From: Billgrantia kenyensis
GTDB taxonomy: Bacteria > Pseudomonadota > Gammaproteobacteria > Pseudomonadales > Halomonadaceae
Direction of reading: 5' to 3'
Assembly (NCBI RefSeq): GCF_013697085.1
Contig: NZ_JACEFT010000001.1
Coordinates: 372,001 to 436,000 of the forward strand
DNA: 64,000 nt
Shown here: positions 19,350 through 28,200 of the stretch, piece by piece
Layout of the letters: each line of letters starts with the position of its first letter
How positions within the stretch are numbered: the first letter of the stretch is position 1
The notes under the pieces: model-generated
Databases searched by the model: none
Told to the model about the DNA's origin: nothing
What the model saw: the letters and a program-made list of their open reading frames with translations, nothing else
Made by a program: the position numbers and the translations under genes

Positions 19350-20912
19350 ATGTCGATCGAAAGGATATCGACCGAAGGTCTCTCTGGCATGAGAGAGCTC
19401 GCCGAAGCCGGCCTGCCTCCCCTACCCGAAGCCCTGCGCTCCCGTCTGGCCGAATGCCGTACCCTGCCCAGCCTTCCGGCTTCCGCAGCGCGGATCATAG
19501 CCATCGCTCGCTCGAGCGACCCCCGCCTGGCCGACTACGCACGTACCATTGAACAGGATCCGGCCCTGACCATGCGCCTGCTGGGCATGGCCAACAGTAC
19601 CTTCTATTCTAGAGGCGGCAATCCGGTCACCACGAGCCTGGATGCGCTCTCACGCATCGGCCTGGATGCCACGCTGGCGGTAGTGCTGAGCTTCGGCCTG
19701 CCCCGCGCGTCCAGTGACCAGAGCCTGGACCACGAGTACCTCTGCCAACGCGCCATCCTTGCTGCCTCAGCCGTACAGGAGCTGGCTCAACATCTCTGTC
19801 CCCACGATGCCCCACAGCTGTTCACATCGGCCCTGCTCCAGGATATCGGCATCCTCGCTTTCGAGGCCCTGGATGGCGAAGCCTACACCAGCGCCATACC
19901 CGATCTGCGCCAGCATCAGAAGCTCAGCGAGGTCGAACAGGCCCGCTATGGCTGCGACCACGCCCTGGTCGGGGCCTGGCTCGCTGCCAGTTGGGGGGTT
20001 CCCACGACCATTGCCTCGGGCATCATAGACAGCCATGGTGCGCTGGAGGATGGCGATGCCCGCAAACTCTGCTTGAGGCTCTCCTGTCGTATCGCCGAAT
20101 GCTGGCTGGCAACCGATTCCGCGTCTGCCTTCAGTTCACTGCTGCGCCAGCTTACCTCAGTCGCGTCACTCGACATCGTCATGCTGATGAACGTCATGCA
20201 GGAGCTCCAGCACCGCCTACCCTCCTTGTCACGGCTTTTCGAGATCACCTGTCCACCAGCCGTCGACAGCACGCACCTCCTGGCAGAAGCCAAAGAGCTG
20301 CTGTTCGAGCAGAACTTGCGCATGACGATCCGGCTGGCCGAGCAGCAGCGAGAGCTGGAGGCGCTGCACGCGAGCCACGTGGTACTCGATGAGCAGCACC
20401 GCACCGACCACCTGACCCAGTTGGTCAATCGCCCCTGGCTCGAAAAACGGCTCGCTCAGTACTTCGATTGCGCCAAAGTGGCTCAACAACCACTTTCGGT
20501 GATGTTCATCGATCTCGACCATTTCAAGCGTATCAATGACCGCTTTGGGCACCGTTTCGGCGACGAAGTGCTGATTCACTTTGCTGCTGCGCTCAACAAC
20601 ATGGTCCGCGAAAGCGATATCGCCGGCCGTTATGGCGGCGAGGAGTTCCTCGTGATCATGCCCAATACCGACCGACGACAGGCCAGCATCCTGGCCGACC
20701 GTATCCGCGAATATCTCGCCAAGCAGCCCCTCGCCCAGGCCGATGGCAAACCGCTTCACGTGACCGCCTCGATCGGCATTGCCGACCTCGAGGACGGGGA
20801 GTTCGAAAATGCCGCCGCCCTGGTCGATGCTGCCGACCATGCCATGTATGGCATCAAGCACGGCGGTCGTGATGGCGTGGGTCACTATGAGGAGCCCGGC
20901 CCCGGCGAATGA
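19350..20912 (+). CDS. HDOD domain-diguanylate cyclase (GGDEF) fusion
   Basis: 520 residues from the ATG at 19350 with a GGCGGGAAAG ribosome site. Residues about 25-290 form an HDOD domain (starting around LPSLPASAARIIAIARSSDP), a signalling output module without phosphodiesterase residues. A short coiled coil (about 305-350) leads to a GGDEF domain (about 352-515). The active site is GGEEF at 429-433, and an RxxD inhibitory site (RESD, about 420-423) lies exactly five residues before it, so the enzyme should make cyclic di-GMP and be product-inhibited. No membrane segment. The AT-rich leader 19290-19345 may hold its promoter. Confidence 0.93.
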   Translation: MSIERISTEGLSGMRELAEAGLPPLPEALRSRLAECRTLPSLPASAARIIAIARSSDPRLADYARTIEQDPALTMRLLGMANSTFYSRGGNPVTTSLDALSRIGLDATLAVVLSFGLPRASSDQSLDHEYLCQRAILAASAVQELAQHLCPHDAPQLFTSALLQDIGILAFEALDGEAYTSAIPDLRQHQKLSEVEQARYGCDHALVGAWLAASWGVPTTIASGIIDSHGALEDGDARKLCLRLSCRIAECWLATDSASAFSSLLRQLTSVASLDIVMLMNVMQELQHRLPSLSRLFEITCPPAVDSTHLLAEAKELLFEQNLRMTIRLAEQQRELEALHASHVVLDEQHRTDHLTQLVNRPWLEKRLAQYFDCAKVAQQPLSVMFIDLDHFKRINDRFGHRFGDEVLIHFAAALNNMVRESDIAGRYGGEEFLVIMPNTDRRQASILADRIREYLAKQPLAQADGKPLHVTASIGIADLEDGEFENAAALVDAADHAMYGIKHGGRDGVGHYEEPGPGE

Positions 20913-20942
20913 CCCCCGCCGCGAGAACGCTTGCGTTATACG

Positions 20943-20970
20943 GAGAGGGCGGCCGACTGGCCGCCCTCTC
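20943..20970. terminator. Shared hairpin between convergent genes
   Basis: A perfect 12-bp inverted repeat (GAGAGGGCGGCC with its complement) and a 4-base loop lies between the convergent HDOD-GGDEF and trhP genes. It lacks a T tract on either strand, so it may end or stabilise both transcripts but is not a textbook intrinsic terminator. Confidence 0.55.
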
Positions 20971-21007
20971 GGGTTCTGACATGATGCGCTGAAGGCGCCA
21001 GCGTGGC

Positions 21008-22426
21008 TTAACCCTGGAGGTCACGCATCAGCAGCGCAAATTCGATCCGGTCCGGCGCGATGGCTTCACCGGGTACCGGAATGCGCACTACGTGGCCCGA
21101 ACCCGGGGCCGCCTGCACCGATTCACCGCGCTTGTTCTCGATATGCTCGAGCGTGAAACGGCGGTTGCCGCCGGGTAGCAGCAGTTCCATACCGTCACCC
21201 ACTTCGAAACGATTCTTGACCTCCACTTCCAGCACGCCGCGATCCGGGTCGTAGCCGATGATCTCGCCGACGAACTGCTGGTGGACGCCCACCGAGTTGC
21301 CGCGTTCGTAGTTCTGATACTCGTCGTGCACATGGCGCCGGTAGAAGCCTTCGGTGTAGCCACGGTTGGCGAGGTTGTCGAGTTCGTCCATCAGGCGCAT
21401 GTCGAAGGGACGTCCGGCCACGGCGTCGTCGATGGCACGACGATAGACCTGAGCCGTGCGCGCCACGTAGTAGTGTGACTTGGTGCGCCCCTCGATCTTC
21501 AGCGAGGTGACGCCCATCTGGGCAAGCCTCGGTACGTGCTGCACGGCACGCAGATCCTTCGAGTTCATGATGTAGGTGCCATGCTCGTCCTCGAAGATCG
21601 GCATCAGCTCACCCGGCCGGGTGGCATCCTCGATCAGCGCCGAGAGTTCGTCCTGGCCCTCGATGCCCCCTGCCGTCGCCGTACTGTGAGTGGTACTGCC
21701 GCCGCCGGAAGCGATCAGCCCGGCGCCCTGCTCCGGACTCCAGATGCCGCTGCCCGCGTGGGCCGCAGCGGAGTTGGCTGGTACCAGGTCACCGGTCTCG
21801 TCGTGGGCCGCGGCCACGGTGTTGTACTGCCAGCGGCAGGCGTTGGTGCAGGTGCCCTGGTTGGGATCGCGGTGGTTGAAATAACCGGACAGCAGGCAAC
21901 GTCCCGAATAGGCAATGCACAGCGCGCCATGGACGAAAGTCTCGATCTCGAGGTCGGGGCATTCGGCACGGATCTCGGCGATCTCCTCGAGGGAAAGCTC
22001 ACGCGACAGGATAATGCGGCTGATACCCTGCTTCTGCCAGAACTTCGCTGCCGCCCAGTTGACCACGTTGGACTGGACCGAGAGATGGATCACCTGCTCC
22101 GGCCAGCGCTCACGGATCATCATGATCAGCCCGGGGTCCGACATGATCAGCGCATCCGGTCCGGCCTCGATCACCGGCTCCATATCGCGCAGGTAGGTCT
22201 TGAGCTTGCTGTTGTGTGGCGCGATGTTGGAAGCCACGTAGAACTGCTTGCCCCGCTCGTGGGCATAGGCAATGCCTCGATGCAGGTTGTCGATCTTGAA
22301 GTCGTTGTTGCGCACGCGCAGCGAGTAGCGCGGCTGGCCGGCATAGACGGCATCGGCGCCATAGGCGAACGCGTAGCGCATGTTCTTGAACGTCCCCGCC
22401 GGGGAGAGCAGTTCGGGAGCTTTCAT
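21008..22426 (-). CDS. trhP: tRNA uridine-34 hydroxylation protein TrhP (YegQ, U32 family)
   Basis: 472 residues from the ATG at 22426 (an in-frame GTG at 22435 is less likely; family members start close to PELLSPAG). Conserved YegQ segments: AFAYGADAVYAGQPRYSLR near residue 20, and the cysteine cluster FVHGALCIAYSGRCLLSGY with TCTNACRW, which binds an iron-sulfur cluster. TrhP makes 5-hydroxyuridine at the wobble position from prephenate-dependent precursors. A Gly/Ser/Ala-rich loop around residues 215-255 replaces a different loop found in E. coli. Its 5' leader contains the folded element at 22458-22594, and it is divergent from the queuosine operon, another wobble-base pathway. Confidence 0.92.
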   Translation of the reverse strand: MKAPELLSPAGTFKNMRYAFAYGADAVYAGQPRYSLRVRNNDFKIDNLHRGIAYAHERGKQFYVASNIAPHNSKLKTYLRDMEPVIEAGPDALIMSDPGLIMMIRERWPEQVIHLSVQSNVVNWAAAKFWQKQGISRIILSRELSLEEIAEIRAECPDLEIETFVHGALCIAYSGRCLLSGYFNHRDPNQGTCTNACRWQYNTVAAAHDETGDLVPANSAAAHAGSGIWSPEQGAGLIASGGGSTTHSTATAGGIEGQDELSALIEDATRPGELMPIFEDEHGTYIMNSKDLRAVQHVPRLAQMGVTSLKIEGRTKSHYYVARTAQVYRRAIDDAVAGRPFDMRLMDELDNLANRGYTEGFYRRHVHDEYQNYERGNSVGVHQQFVGEIIGYDPDRGVLEVEVKNRFEVGDGMELLLPGGNRRFTLEHIENKRGESVQAAPGSGHVVRIPVPGEAIAPDRIEFALLMRDLQG

Positions 22427-22457
22427 TGGAGTCACCGTTTTCAGGACGATGGCGAGT

Positions 22458-22594
22458 CACTGCCTGAAAACTGGCTGCGCTCGGCCATACGGCGTTAAAA
22501 ATCGACTCAAGGTACTCATTTACGTTCCGTAAACTCCGTCCTTTCGTCGATGTTTGCCTTGTCTGACCTTCGCTCGCCGACTTTTCAGACAGCG
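22458..22594. repeat. Long imperfect inverted repeat / folded intergenic element
   Basis: The 137-base stretch folds on itself in register: outer arms CACTGCCTGAAAA with TTTTCAGACAGCG, middle arms ATCGAC and AAGG with CCTT and GTCGAT, and an apical TTTACG-TTC-CGTAAA hairpin. The nested pairing and lack of coding potential suggest a dispersed non-coding repeat or a structured leader of trhP. Only this copy is in the window, so the repeat nature is inferred. Confidence 0.6.
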
Positions 22595-22680
22595 CCTGGG
22601 CGCTGATATGGGGCCGCATTATAACAGCCGGGCACCACGCCAGCACCACCAAGCCACGTGCACTTGTTTTTCCGGTCAAG

Positions 22681-22686
22681 TAGAAT
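22681..22686 (+). promoter_or_regulatory. Candidate -10 box for queC
   Basis: TAGAAT matches the -10 consensus at 5 of 6 positions, but no good -35 lies 16-18 bases upstream. If used, the transcript would begin near the first of the two hairpins that precede queC. Confidence 0.3.
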
Positions 22687-22691
22687 AACGC

Positions 22692-22730
22692 GCGCCGGAC
22701 CGGATCCCGGCGCCTCGTCGACAGGCGAGG
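22692..22730 (+). promoter_or_regulatory. Tandem hairpins in the queC leader
   Basis: Two adjacent stem-loops: GCGCCGG/CCGGCGC (22692-22713, 8-base loop) and CCTCG/CGAGG (22713-22730, 8-base loop). They end 31 bases before the queC ATG. They could affect leader stability or translation. The fold does not resemble any preQ1 riboswitch class I know. Confidence 0.4.
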
Positions 22731-22761
22731 AGCGATAAATTCTCCGACAACGAGCCACACC

Positions 22762-23463
22762 ATGACCCAAGCCAATTCCCGAGCCACCGTCGTGATCTAT
22801 TCCGGCGGCATGGACTCCTTCACCGTGCTCCACCGTGCCCTGCGTGAGGAGCTCGAGGTTACCGCCCTCTCCTTCGACTACGGCCAGCGCCACTCCCGTG
22901 AACTGGATGTCGCCGCCAGGGTCTGCCGCGAACTCGGCGTACCGCATCAAGTGGTCGATATTCGTGCCATCCATGGCCTGATCGACAACTCGGCGCTGAC
23001 CGACGCCAGCCGCGAGATGCCCGAGGGCGACTACGGCGAGGAAAACCTGACCGCCACGGTGGTACCCAATCGCAACATGATCCTGCTCTCCCTGGCCATC
23101 GCCAAGGCGGTCAATATCGGTGCCACACGCGTCGACTACGGCGCCCACGGCGGCGACCATGTACTCTACCCCGACTGTCGCCCCGAGTTCGTCGAGGCGA
23201 TGAACGGCGTGGCCGGCATCGCCAACTTCGCGCCCATCGAGGTCCATGCCCCCTACCTTCGCGCCAGCAAGACGGAGATCCTTGCCGACGGCCTGGCCAT
23301 GGGACTCGACTATCGCGACACCTGGACCTGCTACCGGGGCGAAGCGCTTGCCTGCGGAAGCTGCGGCAGCTGCCGCGAGCGCCTCGCCGCCTTTGCGGCA
23401 AACGGCATCGTCGACCCCCTCGAGTATGTTCAGCGCCCTGAGCCAAGCCACGGGGGCGGGTGA
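22762..23463 (+). CDS. queC: 7-cyano-7-deazaguanine synthase QueC
   Basis: 233 residues. The ATP-pyrophosphatase P-loop YSGGMDSFT lies near residue 13, and the C-terminal zinc-binding cysteines are in [16 protein letters not shown] (about 191-206). QueC converts 7-carboxy-7-deazaguanine to preQ0 using ATP and ammonia, a step of queuosine synthesis in the cytoplasm. Its stop overlaps the queE ATG by one base (TGATG), tying the two by translational coupling. First gene of queC-queE-queD-ykgJ. Confidence 0.96.
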   Translation: MTQANSRATVVIYSGGMDSFTVLHRALREELEVTALSFDYGQRHSRELDVAARVCRELGVPHQVVDIRAIHGLIDNSALTDASREMPEGDYGEENLTATVVPNRNMILLSLAIAKAVNIGATRVDYGAHGGDHVLYPDCRPEFVEAMNGVAGIANFAPIEVHAPYLRASKTEILADGLAMGLDYRDTWTCYRGEALACGSCGSCRERLAAFAANGIVDPLEYVQRPEPSHGGG

Positions 23464-24104
23464 TGTATCAGGTCAAGGAGGCTTTCTATACGCTACAGGG
23501 TGAAGGCGCGCAAACCGGCCGCGCCAGCGTCTTCTGCCGTTTCGCCGGCTGCAACCTCTGGTCCGGCCGTGAGCAGGACCGCGCAAGTGCCGCCTGCACT
23601 TTCTGCGATACCGACTTCGTCGGCACCCAAGGCCAGAACGGCGGCCGTTTCACCACCGCCGCGGCCCTGGCCAAGCACCTCGCGGCGCAGTGGCCCGAGG
23701 CCTCGGGGGGCACTCCCTATGTGGTATTCACCGGCGGCGAGCCACTGCTGCAGCTCGACGAGGCGCTGATCGAGGCCATGCACGAGCGCGGCTTCGAGGT
23801 CGCAGTGGAAACCAACGGCACCCTGCCCGCCCCGGAGGGCATCGACTGGCTCTGCGTCAGCCCCAAGGGCGCCAGCGCTCTGGCGCTGACCGCAGGTGAC
23901 GAGCTGAAGCTGGTCTACCCCCAGCCCGAAGCGCCGCCGGAACGCTTCACCCAGCTTGCCTTCAGACATTTCTTCCTGCAGCCGATGGGCACCGAGGCGC
24001 TGGGAAGCGGCAGCGATCACCTGGGAGCAACCCTGGATTACTGCCTGACCCATCCCCGCTGGCGGCTATCGCTACAGACACACAAGATTACGGGAATCGA
24101 CTGA
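23463..24104 (+). CDS. queE: 7-carboxy-7-deazaguanine synthase QueE
   Basis: 213 residues from the ATG at 23463, which overlaps the queC stop. The radical-SAM cysteines are Cys30, Cys45 and Cys48, spaced C-x14-C-x2-C as in QueE rather than the usual C-x3-C-x2-C. The substrate-binding piece YTLQGEGAQTGR precedes them, and FTGGEPLLQ follows. The enzyme contracts 6-carboxytetrahydropterin to 7-carboxy-7-deazaguanine. It is coupled by another one-base overlap to the queD-like gene. Confidence 0.95.
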   Translation: MYQVKEAFYTLQGEGAQTGRASVFCRFAGCNLWSGREQDRASAACTFCDTDFVGTQGQNGGRFTTAAALAKHLAAQWPEASGGTPYVVFTGGEPLLQLDEALIEAMHERGFEVAVETNGTLPAPEGIDWLCVSPKGASALALTAGDELKLVYPQPEAPPERFTQLAFRHFFLQPMGTEALGSGSDHLGATLDYCLTHPRWRLSLQTHKITGID

Positions 24105-24949
24105 TGACACTCTTTGTCAATCGGCTGACTCAGCTCGATGTTTCCTTATGGTGCCCGCGACGGGGCCTGATTGGCGCAAGCTGGTTCGTCGATAGCGAAC
24201 TCGATGGCGAGCTTGGCGAAGACGGCATGCTGTTCGACTTCGGCGAGGTCAAGCCGTGGATCAAGTCGCGCCTCGATGCTGGCGCCGACCACACCCTGCT
24301 GGTGCCGACCCGGGCTCCGGGAATCACCACCGCCGAGTGCAGCGAGGGGCTCTGCGTGCGTACCACGATGCCCTACAGCATGGAGATACGCGCGCCGCGC
24401 CAGGCCTTCACCCTGTTCCCCTGGGCCGAGGTCAGCAGCGAGCGACTCGCCCTGCACCTGTCCCGGGAGCTGATGAAGCGCCCCCCACCCCGGGTCAGTG
24501 ACATTCGCCTGCGCCTGCGCGAGGAAGTCATCGATGGCGCTTCCTATACCTACAGTCATGGCCTCAAACAGCATGCCGGCAACTGCCAGCGTATTGCCCA
24601 TGGCCACCGCTCGCGACTGCACATCTGGCAGCGGGGCGAGCGTTGCCCTGAACTGGAAGCGCATTGGGCGGCTTACCTGAACGATCGCTATCTGGTCGAC
24701 CAGGCAGACATCAGCAGGCACAGCGAACCCGAGCTCAACCCCAGCCTGATCAGCCGCTATCGCGCCGGCCAGGGACGCTTCCATATACGGCTGCCACTGG
24801 AACGCTGCATCGTCATGGACGTGCCCAGTACCGTCGAGCACATTGCAGCATGGCTGGCAGAACGGATTGCCGACGAGACGGGGAGATCCACACGGGTGCA
24901 GGCATTCGAGGGCATCGACAAGGGCGCGATAGCCGAGGCCAGGGCATGA
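24104..24949 (+). CDS. queD: Tandem T-fold 6-carboxytetrahydropterin synthase (QueD-like)
   Basis: 281 residues, more than twice the usual QueD length of about 120. The second half (about 141-281) keeps the active site: His152, catalytic Cys161, and zinc ligands His166/His168 in the HGH motif, with the usual VEHIAAWLAERI helix near the end. The first half (1-140) looks like a second copy of the fold (MLFDFGEVKPWIKSRLDAG, then a helix like the one above) but has no HxH zinc pair where it should be. The position inside queC-queE supports a role making the QueE substrate from dihydroneopterin triphosphate. It is not QueF; no nitrile-reductase signature is seen. Overlaps the ykgJ start by 4 bases. 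Confidence 0.88.
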   Translation: MTLFVNRLTQLDVSLWCPRRGLIGASWFVDSELDGELGEDGMLFDFGEVKPWIKSRLDAGADHTLLVPTRAPGITTAECSEGLCVRTTMPYSMEIRAPRQAFTLFPWAEVSSERLALHLSRELMKRPPPRVSDIRLRLREEVIDGASYTYSHGLKQHAGNCQRIAHGHRSRLHIWQRGERCPELEAHWAAYLNDRYLVDQADISRHSEPELNPSLISRYRAGQGRFHIRLPLERCIVMDVPSTVEHIAAWLAERIADETGRSTRVQAFEGIDKGAIAEARA

Positions 24950-25251
24950 GCCGCCAAACGGCACGGCCAAGCGAAATCGGGAGTGAACAACCGGGGTGCC
25001 GTCCCGGCTGCGGCGCCTGCTGCATCGCTCCTTCGATCAGCTCGCCGATTCCCGGCATGCCTCAAGGCAAGCCGGCGGGCGTGCGTTGCGTGCAGCTGGA
25101 TGACGACAACCTGTGCCTGCTCTTCGGCAGTGCCCTGCGTCCGACAGTGTGCGAGCGTTTCGCCTTCGACAGCGCCCTTTGCGGCTCCGATCGCATGCAG
25201 GCGCTACAGCGCATTACCCTGCTCGAGGGTGGCACTCACCCTGCCGTCTAA
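24946..25251 (+). CDS. YkgJ-family cysteine cluster protein
   Basis: 101 residues from the ATG at 24946, overlapping the upstream stop (ATGA). The N-terminal cluster CRPGCGACC (about residues 18-26), followed later by single cysteines in CVQL, LCLLFG, VCERF and LCGSD, matches the YkgJ/CxxCxxCC family thought to bind metal or an Fe-S cluster. Function unknown. It is the last gene of the queuosine operon, and its stop codon overlaps by 3 bases with the stop of the convergent giant regulator gene. Confidence 0.85.
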   Translation: MSRQTARPSEIGSEQPGCRPGCGACCIAPSISSPIPGMPQGKPAGVRCVQLDDDNLCLLFGSALRPTVCERFAFDSALCGSDRMQALQRITLLEGGTHPAV

Positions 25252-28200
25252 TCGTTACCGACAACCTCGCGCTTGTTGGCACTGTTCGAAGGCAGCAACT
25301 GGCGATCCAGCAGGGTGCGCCAACGGATGAGCACCGGCGCATCGCTGTGGCTCACGGAATCCAGCAAGCTGCGGAACTGCTCGCGCACTGCCTCGTCATG
25401 AAGGTCGATCAGGGTCAACCACGCCTCCAGTGCGCAGAGCTCCTGATGCCGGTTCTCATGCAGGCGTGAGCACTCGAGCGCCTGCTCGACCAACAGCCTG
25501 ATCTCTTCCTTGGGGCGGCCGAGCCGGTCACGCACACGGGCCAACTGCACTGCCAGCTCGGGCATGAACAGCGTGTTGCGTTCTCGAGCAATCATCAGGC
25601 ACTGATCCAGGTAATCTTCCGCCCGGTCGAGTTCATCGAGCCCGAGACAGGCATCGCTGTACCACAGGGCCGGCCGGTGGTAGCGGTCGCGGCCGGTGAT
25701 CTCACCGAGCTCCTCCTGGGCCAGCTCGATCATCGTCAGGCCGTCGCGATCTCCCGATAGCGCCCGGCGCCAGCCGAGGATACCTTGGGCCGATACCTGC
25801 CACAGGTGCAGATCGGGCATCTCGGTCATGGCGACCGCCTGCTCGGCCCGGCGTGCCGCCAGGTGGACGTGCCCCAACTGCCGGTAGAGAGCTGCCGCAA
25901 ACAGCAGCGCCATGGCCAGCGACCCCGGATGGCCGATCTGTTCGGCCAGGCGTATGGCCGACTCGACCTGCTGCTCGGCACGACGATAATCGCCACGCAG
26001 GCAGATCGCCCAGCCCTGGAAGCAGGCGGCCGCCACCTGGGGGTGCTCGGAGAACGGCAGCCACTCGATCATCATCGGCTGCTCCAGCGGGGCAATCTCG
26101 TCGAGATGCTCATGGGCCTGCCTGATGCGGCCGGCCCAATACTCGCAGTTGGCGCGGGCATAATCGGCCAGGCGCTGGTAGCGCGGATCCTCGAGGCGGC
26201 CGGCGATGGTGGCCAGGCTGGCCGCCAGCGAGAAGGCGTCGGCGTGGGCATGGCGCTGGCTGCAGCCGACCCACAGGCCCCACTTGACCAGGAAAGCCTG
26301 CTCCAGATCCTCCGCATCCTCTGCGTGGCAGCCCTCATGCTGGACCAACAGCTCACGGGCCCGCACGAAACTCTCGTGCGCGGTTGGCGAGCCGTGTCCC
26401 TCGAGGGCGAAGGCGGCCTGGCCGCGCACGGTCAACAGGCTTATCTCGCGCTCGACCTGATCTTCCACATGACGCAGGCTGGCCAGGCCGAAATCTGCCA
26501 TCTTCATGGCCGTACGGTTGGCGCTGACCTTGAGCGCCTCCCGTGCGGCCAGCTCGAAGTAGCGTGCCCCGCGCGCATAGTGGCCGCTGCGCCGCAGGTG
26601 CGTGGCGAAATCCCCGGGGTGACGGCCGATCCACATCGGAAAGCGCTCCTCGATGAGGCTCACCACCTGCCGATGGATCCTCACCCTGACGTCCCGCGGG
26701 CAAGAGAGATAGGCTGCCTCCTGAAGCAGCTGATGGCTGAACTGAAACTCGCGACGGCCCCCCTCTCCGCCTGCGGGCTCGATGATCTCGAGCCGTCGCA
26801 TCTGTTCAAGAGCGCGATTGAGCTGAGCCATGTCCCAACCGCTGCACTCGGCCAGGAAGTCCAGCCGGAAGCGTCGCCCAAGCACCGCGGCAATATGGGC
26901 CACCTCGCGGTCGCCGTCGAGCTGATCGATACGGCCGGCAAGCAGCCCAAGCAGCCCACGTGGCAATTCATCCAGGTGCACGCTGCGCCCTTCGCGGCGA
27001 TCCATCTCCAGGCGGCGGCAGATTTCCTGCATGTATAGCGGCACGCCATCGCAGCGCTCGATGATCTGGCCGCGCAGGCGCGGGCTGAGGTGCAGCCGAT
27101 AGCGACGGGCCAGCTGGGATAGCAGGCGTGACGACTGCATGGCATCAAGATGGCCGAGGGTGACCTGCTGGTCCCAATGCAACCGGGTGGGCAGCGCCTC
27201 ACGGCCATGGTGGCTGGCCACCAGCATGAAGGCGCAGTTGATCGGCAGACGTGCCTGGAGCCCGGACAGCACCCGGAACGAAGGCTCATCGAGCCACTGC
27301 AGATCGTCGATCATCAACACCTGGGTGCGCTCGATCGCCTGCCGCTCGATGACCCGGCACAAGAGCGCCACGACGAGATCGGCTGCTTCACCGCTCTTGG
27401 CCAGTTGCGCGACTTCCGATGACTCTCTGACGCCCAGGGCCTCTTCGAGAAGCGCCTGCTGCTCCGGCGTCAGCACCAGATCGACATCGCTCACGAGCTG
27501 CTCGAGGCTGTACTCGTCGAGCTTGCCGTCGAGGTGCCAGCGCAGCAGGGCACGGGCGACCCCATAGGGTTCAAGCACGGAAAGGCGCGTGGTGGGTTGC
27601 CAGCAGATCGCAGCGTCGCGACTCAGCTCGAGTTGGCGAAAGCCGACCATCAGGGCCGACTTGCCCATGCCCGAGGCGCCGCGCACCAGTACGCTCTGGC
27701 GCAGGCCGATGCCTGCCCGGGCCAGTGCATCGCGCAATACACGCAGGGAGGATTCGCGGCCCACCAGGCTGGGCGGCATCGCCTCGCGGCCCCCTTCATT
27801 GTGACCCAGCACCAGGGCGCGCAAGCGCACGCGACCATCGCTCGCCACCAGCCGTGAAGAGAGACGCGGCTGCAGGTCCAGCGCCGGCGGCATGTGCTGG
27901 CTGGCCTCCTGCGAGATCACCAGCTCGCTGCCCTCGGCTGCACTCATCAGCTCGAGCGCCCCCTGGGTCACCTGTCCCAGGGGGTCGACGAGCTGACGCT
28001 CGGGGAGGTAGACGACACGGCCACTGTTGAGACCGGCCGCCAGCTCGATTCGGGGAGGCTCGCCTTCCCCATTCCAGTGGCGCGTCACTTCCTCGGGCAG
28101 CACCCGTCGACAGTGTTCGTAGAGCGCGACCAGCTCGGCGAGCTGATGAGCCGGGCCATGGGTGCCGAAACAGGCCAATCCCAGCCCGCCAGTGGCACCG

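Noticed and set aside
22692-22761. preQ1 riboswitch in front of queC
   Set aside because: The hairpins lack the short A-rich pseudoknot tail and C-rich loop expected for class I, and do not fit classes II or III.
24104-24949. QueF (preQ0 reductase) as the third queuosine gene
   Set aside because: The HGH zinc pair and preceding Cys/His are of the pterin synthase family, and the nitrile-reductase signature is absent.
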